Part shown: positions 15,863 through 23,922 of the stretch, piece by piece
Layout: every line of letters starts with the position of its first letter
Position numbering within the stretch: position 1 is the first letter of the stretch
Assembly: GCA_039028975.1 (NCBI GenBank)
Contig: JBCCHB010000091.1
Location: forward strand, 1 to 64,000
Direction of reading: 5' to 3'
Source: JAHBNG01 sp039028975
GTDB lineage: Bacteria > Chloroflexota > Anaerolineae > Caldilineales > Caldilineaceae
DNA: 64,000 bases
The notes under the pieces: model-generated
What the model was told of the DNA's origin: nothing
Database searches by the model: none
What the model saw: only the letters and a program-made list of their open reading frames with translations
Translations under genes and position numbers: made by a program

Positions 15863-16282
15863 TTACAACGTTTCTGCAACCAAAACTTTTCCTTTGGCAC
15901 CCACCGATGTAATGCCCTCACTATTTTGAATGCGCCCTCTGAGATCAACAATCAAGCCTTGGGTACGCTTGTGGGGTTTCGTGTCCACGATCAGCCACTC
16001 AAGCACAATAGTTTCATCGGCAAAGACTGGCTTCTTAAAGTAAAGGCTAAACTCTAAGCCAACCATGGCACCAAAGGTCGAAAAATGATTGGCAGTCAAA
16101 CCCATTAAGAGCGCAGAAGTGTGAGTTCCACTGGCGATGAGTCGACCAAAACGAGTTGTCGCTGCAAACTCTGGATCGTGGTGGATTGGGTTTAGATCAC
16201 CGGCCGCCTTGGCAAAAGAGGAGGTAATCTCTGGGGTAAGAAATATCTCTTTCTTAAATCTTTGGTGAGGTTGGATGTTCAT
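15863..16282 (-). CDS. MaoC-like (R)-specific dehydratase
   Basis: A 139-residue hot-dog fold protein with the hydratase motif AGDLNPIHHDPEFAATTRFG, including the catalytic Asp and His of (R)-specific enoyl-CoA hydratases, and the following LIASGTHTSALLMG. The length is normal for single-domain MaoC proteins. It leads an operon with a PNPOx-like protein and an MDR dehydrogenase, so the three may process an acyl-CoA or similar thioester. The 607-base gap to its right holds a divergent promoter and operator. Confidence 0.87.
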   Translation of the reverse strand: MNIQPHQRFKKEIFLTPEITSSFAKAAGDLNPIHHDPEFAATTRFGRLIASGTHTSALLMGLTANHFSTFGAMVGLEFSLYFKKPVFADETIVLEWLIVDTKPHKRTQGLIVDLRGRIQNSEGITSVGAKGKVLVAETL

Positions 16283-16433
16283 TTAACTTAAGCCTTTATT
16301 CACGGTTTGTGACCATGGGGTGTGCCCTTCTTTTCCATATTGCAGTCGAGAGAATTCTGCAAGATCATATATGAGAATTTCACGAAAACCTCATAAAAAC
16401 CTCACGTGAGTCCCCCTTTTTTCTCAAAAGGGA

Positions 16434-16480
16434 TTGACAACCCAAAGCCAACATGATACACTCCTTACGAAGTCGTAAGG
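16434..16480 (+). promoter_or_regulatory. Sigma-70 promoter with palindromic operator at the start site
   Basis: TTGACA (16434-16439), a 17-base spacer and TACACT (16457-16462) form a near-consensus promoter. Right after it, CCTTACGA-AG-TCGTAAGG (16463-16480) is a perfect 8+2+8 palindrome placed over the expected transcription start, a classic repressor position. It points towards the 79-residue gene at 16890, giving a leader of roughly 420 bases. Confidence 0.75.
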
Positions 16481-16889
16481 AAATTATCACACAAATTTTC
16501 TTTCAAATTAATGATGTGTAGTTCATACAGTTTGTCTCTCCGCTGACCTTCTACGACTTATTCCTAAAATTCAGCCCACCTCCTGCACATGGTAATTCCC
16601 ACAAGGAATGCCGTTGCCTACCAACAGGTCAAAATCTATCACTCTCTCCCATACTCGATATGGCGTTCCCCGCGTTGTTGTATTTCCCAGCAGCGAACAT
16701 TCGTCCTGGGTCACGACACAATGTGGTTACGTATCTGGCAGGGAATACATGCTTGCATGAAGGTTCCTACACATTCTGTCTAGCGGTTTCAACCTGGGCC
16801 AGTCACCAAATTGCCAGATTTTTTGTCTATTAATTATGAGAAAACGATAGACTGGTATCGTCTCCAACAAACAGCTTAAGGAGCTAATA
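16481..16889 (+). other. Long leader or decayed region before the 79-residue gene
   Basis: Between the promoter/operator and the next start codon there is no convincing gene. A 64-codon frame (16589-16783) has no family resemblance and no ribosome-binding site. The stretch could be an untranslated leader, a small RNA or gene debris. Confidence 0.35.
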
Positions 16890-17129
16890 ATGCAGATTCA
16901 AGGTATTTGGAAGTATAATAATACGCAAATGGTCGTTGCTCAATTCGAAGATGCGCTCATGGGAAACTGGCTGACAGATGGTGGATGGTTTGCCAAAGGC
17001 TCAATTAGCAACAATTCAGTTAAAATGCTTTTTCAAGACTCAACCGGGTACAATGATACCCAGACCGGCACGGTAAGCAGCGATGGAAAAAGCATTAAGT
17101 GGTCGAATAGTACAACCTGGACCAGATAA
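16890..17129 (+). CDS. Small beta-rich protein, unknown
   Basis: A 79-residue protein with start ATG 16890 behind AAGGAG. It is rich in Trp, Asn, Gly and Ser with no signal peptide. The C-terminal half GTVSSDGKSIKWSNSTTWTR resembles the repeated strand pattern 'G-x-I-s-x-D-G-x-x-I-x-W-S-N-G-x-x-W-x-R' seen in many small uncharacterised proteins that measure or bind something on a beta-sheet. It is followed by a long hairpin (17374-17435) and probably driven by the operator-controlled promoter at 16434. I do not recognise a function. Confidence 0.6.
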   Translation: MQIQGIWKYNNTQMVVAQFEDALMGNWLTDGGWFAKGSISNNSVKMLFQDSTGYNDTQTGTVSSDGKSIKWSNSTTWTR

Positions 17130-17373
17130 AGTCCTCATTCTTGAGCGCTACATTGAGTCGAGATTATATAGAGATTCGTTGAGGAACTACAGAAAAATTA
17201 TCACTTTTTATGATTTTTCTCTCCGTAGCTCTATGTCTTCTCCAAAAGGCTCTATGTACATCACAAAGGTTCCTACTAAAGCGAGGTTATGTTGGAAACA
17301 GTTGTTTCCTATGCTCGATATCAGAGTAGCTGGACTACCATTTTCCAACAGAGCTGACTATATGTAGGAGTGA

Positions 17374-17435
17374 AACCTTCCGAGAAGATTCGATACTCAA
17401 AGCTACGCCAGCTTAGTGAGTCCTCTCGGAAGGTT
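17374..17435. terminator. Long hairpin between convergent genes
   Basis: Outer arms AACCTTCCGAGA (17374-17385) and TCTCGGAAGGTT (17424-17435) pair perfectly, and the interior (GATACTCAAAGCT against AGCTTAGTGAGTC) continues the stem imperfectly. It is followed by ATCCATTTTT. It serves as a terminator for the 79-residue gene and, on the other strand, for the PhyH operon. The rest of the 344-base gap (17130-17473) shows nothing else. Confidence 0.7.
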
Positions 17436-17473
17436 ATCCATTTTTCCTTAGAAAGACAAATTCGACCTTCACC

Positions 17474-18370
17474 CTATCCAACCACATTTCCCGAAACATA
17501 AACCGGGCGGAAGAGCGTTTGCCGCATGGGTGGCATCTGCGCCAACTGTTCTGGATTGGGATCCCAGTTGTGCCATTTGCAGCCAATCATGTTGTAAGAG
17601 TTGAAGACGGCCAAGCGTGCCGTCTCTTCATCGGTCCAAATAGATGAACTATGGGTCACAGCTTCGGTAAAGAAGAGGACCGAGCCAGCCGGACAGCTAT
17701 AATTATCCCAAAAGGGAGAGTCTATTTGGCGAATTTTCTCCTCCGGCGCGGGAAAGGCCGATTTGTGGCTGCCGCTTACAAAAAGAGTCCCCCCTTTGCC
17801 TTCTTGTACTGGATTCAATTCCCATAAAGCTCGGGTCAAGACCGACTTAGCGTGGCCAGGAAAGACGTGGTAGGTATGGTGATCGCCAGGGACTCTCATT
17901 GAGCCACCCCCATTATGAGGCGCAAACCGCCCCTCTCCATTTTGACGATACTGGGAGAAGCTGTACTCAAAGCGGAAACCGTAGCACTCCTGATTTCCCA
18001 GCGGCGGCGTTTTAGAACCATCCGTAAAGGGGTTGTAGACAAACTCGTTCATGAATCCAACCACCACTGGATGATCGATGAGCGTTTCCAATGGTCCACC
18101 CAGCGAGGAACGGTCTTTCTCTGGTATCGATTCTGGGTCAGTATGAAGCCGTTTGACGTGCTCCCGCATGGGTATCATTTCTTCCTCGGAAAGCACGCCG
18201 GGTACAAGCAGCCAGCCGCGCAAATCGAAGGCATAGCGCTGTTCTGCCGTAAGCGTTATCACTGGTTTACCGTCAGAATTGGTGCGGCAATAGGCGTCAT
18301 CGTGGGGGAGTTGGGGACGTCCTAAATCCTTGTTTAGGACAAAGGGTACTTCACTATATTCGTGAGCCAT
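17474..18370 (-). CDS. PhyH-family Fe(II)/2-oxoglutarate enzyme with H-x-G motif (copy 1)
   Basis: A 298-residue protein of the phytanoyl-CoA dioxygenase family. Landmarks: GWLLVPGVLSEEEM near 52, a GGTLFVSGSHKSAF stretch near 193-206, the distal iron-ligand histidine in FFTEAVTHSS (H240), and an arginine 12 residues later (R252) suited to bind 2-oxoglutarate. The first iron motif reads P-H-N-G (H152-N153-G154): glycine replaces the aspartate of H-x-D. Loss of that carboxylate is the hallmark of Fe/2OG halogenases such as SyrB2, itself PhyH-like, so halogenation is a possibility to test; an inactive or atypical oxygenase is the alternative. Start ATG 18370 lies behind AAGGAAG. It is the last gene of a five-gene operon and is related to the copy at 19593. 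Confidence 0.85.
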   Translation of the reverse strand: MAHEYSEVPFVLNKDLGRPQLPHDDAYCRTNSDGKPVITLTAEQRYAFDLRGWLLVPGVLSEEEMIPMREHVKRLHTDPESIPEKDRSSLGGPLETLIDHPVVVGFMNEFVYNPFTDGSKTPPLGNQECYGFRFEYSFSQYRQNGEGRFAPHNGGGSMRVPGDHHTYHVFPGHAKSVLTRALWELNPVQEGKGGTLFVSGSHKSAFPAPEEKIRQIDSPFWDNYSCPAGSVLFFTEAVTHSSSIWTDEETARLAVFNSYNMIGCKWHNWDPNPEQLAQMPPMRQTLFRPVYVSGNVVG

Positions 18371-18395
18371 TGGTTCTTCCTTATGATTGTTGACT

Positions 18396-19583
18396 TTACA
18401 CAAGCGCCTGATAGACGGCCATCCGAAATTCCTTGCGAATGGGATAGTGCATGGATGGCATACACTGGACCATATTGATACCTATCAGATCCTCCACTGG
18501 ATCGATGAAGTGGTACGTCTCGGCATAGCCACCCCAACCAAAGTCCCCCGGAGACCCCATCCATCCTCCTGCTGCTGGATTCTGCATGATCTTGACGCAT
18601 ACGCCATAACCAAAGCCGGTAAATGGTTCTAGCCCCTCAAAGGCAACAGGCATTTGGCTCTCGCTGAGCGCGTTGGAGCGCATGAATTCAACTGTCTTGC
18701 GTCCCAGAATCCTCTGCCCATCAAGCTCGCCGCCGTTGAGCAGACATTGGGCAAAACGGTAGTAATCTAGCGGTGTTGAAAGCAAGCCACCGCCGCCGCT
18801 TTCGAATTTTTTGTTGGCGCTATAATCTTTGCGACTTGGGTCCGCTATTTGAAGCAACGGATCTTCACCAACTTGGTAAAGCGTGGTCAACCGTTCAGCC
18901 TTCATAGGGTCCAGTTTAAAGGAAGTATCCACCATGCCTAACGGCTCAAAAATTCTTTTCTGCAGGAATTCACCAAACGACTGGCCAGAGAAGACTTCAA
19001 TGAGCGCGCCCAAAACATCCATGCCCATGCTATAATGCCATTTTTCTCCGGGGTGAAAGCGCAGCGGCATAGCCGCAATCGCTGCGGAAAACTCAGCCAT
19101 TGTCTGGGAAGTATCACCGATCTTAGCTTCCGTATACATCTGATCGACTGGATGATCACCGTGCAGCCCGCCGTAGGTTAACCCTGCTGTATGGCGATAG
19201 AGATCCTGAATCGTCACAGGGCGGATTGGATCGACCAGTTTGCCATCGTCCCATACTTTCACGTGGGCAAATGCCGGAATATACTTGCTCACTGGATCAA
19301 CCACGTTAAACCAGCCTTCTTCCAAACAGATCATCAGGGCTGCGCCTGTGATGGGTTTGGTCATAGAGAAGATACGGAAGATGGTATCTTTCGACATCGG
19401 CTTTTGGCTGGCTTGGTCTGCATGGCCGTGGATCTCAAAGTGGACAATACGGCCATGACGAGCGACCAACGTCACCATGCCGGCCATCTTGCCCTCATCG
19501 ATATAGCGTTGCATGAGCGCGTTGATTTTGTTTAGTCGATCTGGGTCGAAGCCAAGTGTAATGGGTGGGTGGAGTTGTGTCAT
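18396..19583 (-). CDS. Class C beta-lactamase-like serine hydrolase
   Basis: A 395-residue penicillin-binding-protein-fold hydrolase, normal length for the EstB/lovD-like group. The nucleophile motif is S73-M-T-K76, the second motif is Y184-S-M (YxN position), and the third region reads GWGGYAETYHF in place of KTG. There is no signal peptide, so it acts in the cytoplasm. It is not expected to be a true beta-lactamase; esterase or acyl-transfer activity fits the family. It sits between two PhyH-family genes with gaps of 9 and 25 bases, so it is probably in their pathway. Confidence 0.88.
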   Translation of the reverse strand: MTQLHPPITLGFDPDRLNKINALMQRYIDEGKMAGMVTLVARHGRIVHFEIHGHADQASQKPMSKDTIFRIFSMTKPITGAALMICLEEGWFNVVDPVSKYIPAFAHVKVWDDGKLVDPIRPVTIQDLYRHTAGLTYGGLHGDHPVDQMYTEAKIGDTSQTMAEFSAAIAAMPLRFHPGEKWHYSMGMDVLGALIEVFSGQSFGEFLQKRIFEPLGMVDTSFKLDPMKAERLTTLYQVGEDPLLQIADPSRKDYSANKKFESGGGGLLSTPLDYYRFAQCLLNGGELDGQRILGRKTVEFMRSNALSESQMPVAFEGLEPFTGFGYGVCVKIMQNPAAGGWMGSPGDFGWGGYAETYHFIDPVEDLIGINMVQCMPSMHYPIRKEFRMAVYQALV

Positions 19584-19592
19584 CTGATTTCT

Positions 19593-20504
19593 TTACCCAA
19601 TGGCCCGTTCAAACAAATTTCGAGTCTCCAACCCCGTATTAGCCGCTTCCCCATAGGCATGGCGGAAGAGCGACTGCCGTTTCTTCGGCATTGTATCTAG
19701 TAACTCTTTGGGTGGTTCCCACCAGTGGAAACGACTACCGATGCCGTTGTATTGGTTGAAGACGGGAATCCGATCCACGTTCTTGTCAGTCCATTCCTGT
19801 GCGCTGTGGGTTGTGGCCTCACTAAAGATAACCAATGAACCAGCCGGACATTCATAACTTTCCCACAATGGTGAATTCTGATCTTTGATGCTTTCAGGTA
19901 ATTTATAGGCGGCTTTGTGGCTGCCGCTAACAAAGAGCGTGCCGCCACTCTCGACCGGGTTGAGTTCCCAGACGACCCGGGTCAAGCCACTGTATCCCTT
20001 GCCTGGATAAGCCCGATACTCGTGGGAATTGCCCGGCAGGCGATAGAGGCCATTGCCATTATGCGGTCCAAACTTTCCAGTCCCCTTTTCCCGATAGAGT
20101 AAGAAGCTGGTTTCAAAGCGAAAACCATAATAATCTTCGCTAGCCAACGCTGGATAAGCCAGGAATTCGTTGCAGAATCCAACCACAACTGGATGATCCA
20201 CCAACTTTTCCAGTGGCCCCGCAATAGGCGTTCGCATGTGGGGAGCCAGGGAATCAATATCATATTTGAGCGTGCGGCAGAATTCCTGCATTTCTGTGAG
20301 TTCATCTTCTGAAAGTAACCCTGGAATCACCAACCAACCTTTAGCGTCGAAGGTGAATTTTTGCTCCTCGGTTAAGGGAACGACGGGTTCGCCCTCGGCA
20401 TTGGTTGTGGTTAGGGTTCGGGATTCCAGGGGGAGATTGCCCCAATGGCCCCAGTTGTTGTCGAAGATAAATGGCTCGTTGCCGTTGCTCTTTTCGTGGT
20501 CCAT
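19593..20504 (-). CDS. PhyH-family Fe(II)/2-oxoglutarate enzyme with H-x-G motif (copy 2)
   Basis: A 303-residue paralogue of the protein at 17474, similar along its length. Shared signatures are GWLVIPGLLSEDEL near 56, SGGTLFVSGSHKAAY near 187-200, FSEATTHSAQEW with the distal histidine H233, and R245. The proximal motif is again P-H-N-G (H148-N149-G150), lacking the aspartate ligand. Conservation of the same change in both copies argues against random decay. It is third in the operon after a methyltransferase and an alpha/beta hydrolase (30-base gap upstream) and nine bases from the serine hydrolase. Oxygenase or halogenase-like chemistry on a small molecule is inferred. Confidence 0.85.
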   Translation of the reverse strand: MDHEKSNGNEPFIFDNNWGHWGNLPLESRTLTTTNAEGEPVVPLTEEQKFTFDAKGWLVIPGLLSEDELTEMQEFCRTLKYDIDSLAPHMRTPIAGPLEKLVDHPVVVGFCNEFLAYPALASEDYYGFRFETSFLLYREKGTGKFGPHNGNGLYRLPGNSHEYRAYPGKGYSGLTRVVWELNPVESGGTLFVSGSHKAAYKLPESIKDQNSPLWESYECPAGSLVIFSEATTHSAQEWTDKNVDRIPVFNQYNGIGSRFHWWEPPKELLDTMPKKRQSLFRHAYGEAANTGLETRNLFERAIG

Positions 20505-20534
20505 TGTTTGGTTCCTTATAGTTGATACTGAAGA

Positions 20535-21344
20535 CTAAGTTTGGGCAGCCAAAACCATATTGTGAATGGTCTCAATTACTATGTCAGGGCGCTGAAGGTG
20601 TATCTCATGCCCTGACCCTTCGACCGCTATCTGCTGCCCACGGGTGGAATCTGCTGCTAGCTTCTTTTGGAACGAAGGCTCAGTTATGCTGCTAACCATC
20701 TCTAATTCTTTTGCTACTTCTGTTGGGATTTCTGGTGGGGGGCCTTCTTTTTTAGTTGCAGAAAGAACAATCAACGGTATATCACCGAGTGAACGAACAG
20801 GTTCGATCTGAGCAAACTCATAGGCCAAATCGATCGCTTCACGACTCTGTTGCCAAAACGAAGTCACCATCTTCCATGTTTTGGCTGACAATCGCTGCTG
20901 GGCTTCCTCGTGTTGACCTTCATGAGGCGCATCGATCAGGACTAATCCACCAGTTTTTGACAAATGGTTTGCTGCATAGAGTCGCACGAGCAGACCGCCA
21001 AGCGAATGGCCGACGAGTATATACGGTGGCGAAATATACGGCGGCGAAATATACGGCGGCGAAAGAGCAAGGTTATCAAGTAGATATTCAAAATCACTGC
21101 GCATTGTGTTGAGCGTACGTTGAGTCGTCAGTGGGCTACTACGCCCCAGGCCGGCTCTATCATAGACGACTGTTGTCGTAAATTCGGCCACATTCGCTTC
21201 AACATGTTGCCATGTTTCAGAATCGCAATTCATGCCAGCCTCAAATATCACGGGGGGACTCCCTGTGCCGCTGATTCGGACGTAGAGAGAGCGGTCTTCG
21301 CGAAGAATATTTTCTTCAATTGAGGTCATATTTTCATTATTCAT
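20535..21344 (-). CDS. Alpha/beta-fold hydrolase with a tandem pentapeptide
   Basis: A 269-residue cytoplasmic alpha/beta hydrolase. It shows PPVIFEAGMNCDSETW (oxyanion region), VVYDRAGLGRSS, the nucleophile elbow VGHSLGGL and a late GSGHEIHL histidine. Just before the nucleophile strand the sequence reads SPPYI three times, encoded by three 15-base units at 21019-21063; relatives normally have one short linker there. The start overlaps the stop of the upstream methyltransferase by four bases (ATGA), and the PhyH gene follows 30 bases on. The substrate is unknown; ester or lactone hydrolysis is the family's common chemistry. Confidence 0.87.
   Translation of the reverse strand: MNNENMTSIEENILREDRSLYVRISGTGSPPVIFEAGMNCDSETWQHVEANVAEFTTTVVYDRAGLGRSSPLTTQRTLNTMRSDFEYLLDNLALSPPYISPPYISPPYILVGHSLGGLLVRLYAANHLSKTGGLVLIDAPHEGQHEEAQQRLSAKTWKMVTSFWQQSREAIDLAYEFAQIEPVRSLGDIPLIVLSATKKEGPPPEIPTEVAKELEMVSSITEPSFQKKLAADSTRGQQIAVEGSGHEIHLQRPDIVIETIHNMVLAAQT
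21019..21063. repeat. Three tandem 15-base units inside the hydrolase gene
   Basis: The unit ATATACGGYGGCGAA is present three times without gaps; units two and three are identical and the first differs by one base. In the minus-strand frame it encodes S-P-P-Y-I repeated. A unit of 15 bases preserves the frame at any copy number, as in variable-number tandem repeats. Confidence 0.95.
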
Positions 21345-22153
21345 GCTGGTTTCCGGGCCAGTAGGGAAAAGAGGAAGGGAATTCTTTCCTCATTGCTAGG
21401 CAAACGCCACCAGCCCTCTTCGTCCATCTCCATTGTGGGAAGCTGTTGATAAGCAGCAAACGGAAATTCGTGCAGAAATTGAATTTGTAACCCTGCATCA
21501 ATGATCGAGGTCACAATCTCGCCGAGGCTGTGGCTCCACTGATACGTCGTTGTAGCTTGCAGTTGTTCATGTGTCTCGATGTAGCTCTGTCCACTCTCAC
21601 ATTTCTGAGGCCCTACATTGAAATAACTGTCGTCAATGCGAAGCTCATTCTCTTGACCAACAGAAAAGATCAGCCCGGCAGGATGACTTTCAACGATATA
21701 AAAGAGTCCGCCTGGTTTGAGCGCATCAGCGACTATTTGGGCCCACTGCGAAAGATCACCCAGCCAACAAAGTACGCCATACGAAGTATAGACAATATCG
21801 AACTTGATATCAAGGTGTTCTGGAACAGCATACACATCGCTCTGAATAAACGTTGCCTCAATCGCCAACTCAGTGGCTAGCTGTCGAGCTTGGCGAATCG
21901 CTTTCCCAGACAAGTCAACGCCAGTGACCTGAGCGCCTCGTTCTGCCCACGACAGAGTGTCCATACCAAAATGACATTGGAGGTGCAAGAGAGTTTTGCC
22001 CTGTACATTCCCCAGTTCTTGAAGCTCAAGCGGCATCAGCGAACATCGTGTTTTGCGGAATCCAGCTAGATTGTAAGACTCTGAAACCACGTGAGGAGCC
22101 ACACGTCCGTCCCAGTTTCGCTGATTTGTTACTGTATATTGATCCATCTTCAT
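21341..22153 (-). CDS. Class I SAM-dependent methyltransferase
   Basis: A 270-residue Rossmann-fold methyltransferase. Motif I reads LLHLQCHFGMDTLSWA near residue 56 (a variant with C-H-F-G in place of the glycine-rich loop), the acidic motif is VTGVDLSGKAI, and DIVYTSYGVLCWLGDL followed by LKPGGLFYIVE are motifs IV-VI. It belongs to the small-molecule Methyltransf_25/11 type. It leads the operon (hydrolase, PhyH, serine hydrolase, PhyH) and is translationally coupled to the hydrolase by an ATGA overlap. Its substrate is unknown. Confidence 0.88.
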   Translation of the reverse strand: MKMDQYTVTNQRNWDGRVAPHVVSESYNLAGFRKTRCSLMPLELQELGNVQGKTLLHLQCHFGMDTLSWAERGAQVTGVDLSGKAIRQARQLATELAIEATFIQSDVYAVPEHLDIKFDIVYTSYGVLCWLGDLSQWAQIVADALKPGGLFYIVESHPAGLIFSVGQENELRIDDSYFNVGPQKCESGQSYIETHEQLQATTTYQWSHSLGEIVTSIIDAGLQIQFLHEFPFAAYQQLPTMEMDEEGWWRLPSNEERIPFLFSLLARKPA

Positions 22154-22622
22154 CTCTTTCTATGATTCCACATTCAGCAGATCACAATCAAGTCACTCTG
22201 TGAGTTGGCCAAGCAGGGACTCTTCGTTCCGTTCCTCTGCCGTCGCAAGCGACCACTTTGTGAACAGAATGACAGCGCTGCGCTCTACTGATAATCGTTT
22301 CTCTTTTTATACGTCAGCGAGTGATGGAACGCTCTCCCCTTAAGGAACGAGAATTTAATAAAACCAGAAAGATCTCTCCGCTTCGGCGTCGCTTTGCAGC
22401 TCGGTCACGGTCGCAAAGCGGCACCGTTGTAAGAGCGGATGACACGGGCGAACTTTTGGGTTTTATTTGATCATGAGTCCTAAGGTCTGCAAGGAGTGGC
22501 CGCTGGATATAAACAGGCTCCAGAGATTTTAACTGAGCTGGTCTCATTACGTGGACTTAAATTAGAAGCTCCTGGACTAGAGGGCAGAGCAAAAAGACCA
22601 AGCGACAATCGAGACTAATCGC
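22154..22622. other. Intergenic region with possible gene debris
   Basis: No intact gene is visible in these 469 bases. A plus-strand frame near 22485-22620 translates to plausible protein-like sequence (GLQGVAAGYKQAPEIL and onward, ending RPSDNRD) but is preceded by an in-frame stop and has no start, so it may be the tail of a decayed gene. An inverted repeat CGCTTTGC/GCAAAGCG lies near 22390-22423. Confidence 0.3.
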
Positions 22623-23765
22623 TTACCCGATCAACCCAAAGCGCACAGCCCCCCACAACCCCAACGCAAGCGCAAGCCCAAATCCACTCGCTAACAACAC
22701 GCCCATCCCAATGCCCACTAGATTGCTGACTGGCCCACCACCATGACTCAAGCTATATTCAAAATAGCCCACGCCCCTCTCTTGCTGGAACTGAAGTTGA
22801 TAAATGCCAGGTTCCATGTCTGCAACGGCAAACCGTTGATATTGGTTTGGATCAGCTTTCGTAAAGGACCAACCATCAATCTGCTGTGCGCTGCTGGCCG
22901 ATTCTGGGGGTGGTTGGAGGAGCAGGTGGACCTCACCACTACCTTCTCGCTTGACAATCTGTAGAGAGCGAACATCCTCACGAATGGTTAGATCCAGTGT
23001 AAACTGAGGTGTAGAAATTGCATCTAGCCGAACCGTGCCATGCTGAATGCGAATCGCTATCTGGCTATGGAACTGACTGAACATCCAGTAGCCAAAGATA
23101 CTCACTAGCAACAGCCCCATCAACACCTGGCCGACTTGAGTACTCTTGACAATCGGCGGAATGGATCCAGCGCTAGCCTGTGCTGTAACACTTTCTGGCT
23201 CAACCTGACCAAACAACCTCCCAAGCCAAGCATCCCACCGCTGCCAGACAGCCCAGAAAATATAAGCCAGCGGTAATCCAAAGATGAGGGCTAACCCAAT
23301 CGTCATGCCACTGGAGCCAGCAATCAGATCACGCCAGCCGAAGGCTTCGGGTTGTTCTGCGACCAAAGCCCCAATCTCGGCCTGTTGCACCGTCAACCAG
23401 GTAATCACTGGCACAACAACAGCAATGGCGATACCCACGAAACCAATCTGCCGCCGCTTTTCAGGGTAAATTAACTGTCCAAAGCGATCAGACCAAGTCG
23501 CCACCACTCCTAACAGCCCAGCCAGCATAAACCCTATCCGATCTCGCCAAAGGCCGTTTAGTAGGCGGACAAAACTCTTGCCGAGCTGGTCTCCTACTTG
23601 GGACAAGGCTGATTCAGCACCCGTTGGGATGCTAGCCGCTTGGGTACTCAGCTCACCCAAAACCAGAAAGAGCAGTGTAACCAGCATAAATCCCAAATAG
23701 GTACCCAATACCAAAGAGAGCAAAGTCAGAATACCAGATAGGAAACCTCGAAGCGAGATTTTCAT
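22623..23765 (-). CDS. Polytopic membrane protein, unknown
   Basis: A 380-residue protein with about seven hydrophobic segments: one at 8-36, then near 78-90, 108-125, 152-175, 215-230, and one at the C-terminus (350-378). Between the fifth and last segments is an extracytoplasmic beta-rich domain (about 235-340). I recognise no family. It has no close neighbours on its strand: family A palindrome upstream, 469 bases of debris downstream. A sensor-like or envelope-maintenance role cannot be excluded, but nothing in the sequence shows it. Confidence 0.65.
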   Translation of the reverse strand: MKISLRGFLSGILTLLSLVLGTYLGFMLVTLLFLVLGELSTQAASIPTGAESALSQVGDQLGKSFVRLLNGLWRDRIGFMLAGLLGVVATWSDRFGQLIYPEKRRQIGFVGIAIAVVVPVITWLTVQQAEIGALVAEQPEAFGWRDLIAGSSGMTIGLALIFGLPLAYIFWAVWQRWDAWLGRLFGQVEPESVTAQASAGSIPPIVKSTQVGQVLMGLLLVSIFGYWMFSQFHSQIAIRIQHGTVRLDAISTPQFTLDLTIREDVRSLQIVKREGSGEVHLLLQPPPESASSAQQIDGWSFTKADPNQYQRFAVADMEPGIYQLQFQQERGVGYFEYSLSHGGGPVSNLVGIGMGVLLASGFGLALALGLWGAVRFGLIG

Positions 23766-23789
23766 AAATCTATATTGGTAGCTGGTAGC

Positions 23790-23874
23790 TATACTGCGGT
23801 CGTTTTGAAAACAGGAGTTTTCCGATGCTCTACTAGAGTGATTAAACTCGTGTTTTCAAACGGAGCTGAGTATA
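23790..23874 (+). repeat. Palindromic repeat family A, copy 3
   Basis: An 85-base element from TATACTGCGGTCGTTTTG to CAAACGGAGCTGAGTATA. The ends are inverted repeats (CGTTTTGAAAAC against GTTTTCAAACG). It is flanked by TA and lies between two minus-strand genes. It is the best-preserved of the three copies. Confidence 0.8.
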
Positions 23875-23922
23875 GTTGCTGGTGATAGGCCTAGTAACGA
23901 GCTACCAGCTACCAGATACCTC

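Noticed and set aside
16589..16783. 64-codon frame in the leader before the 79-residue gene
   Set aside because: No ribosome-binding site, odd composition, no resemblance to a family; kept only as an unexplained region.
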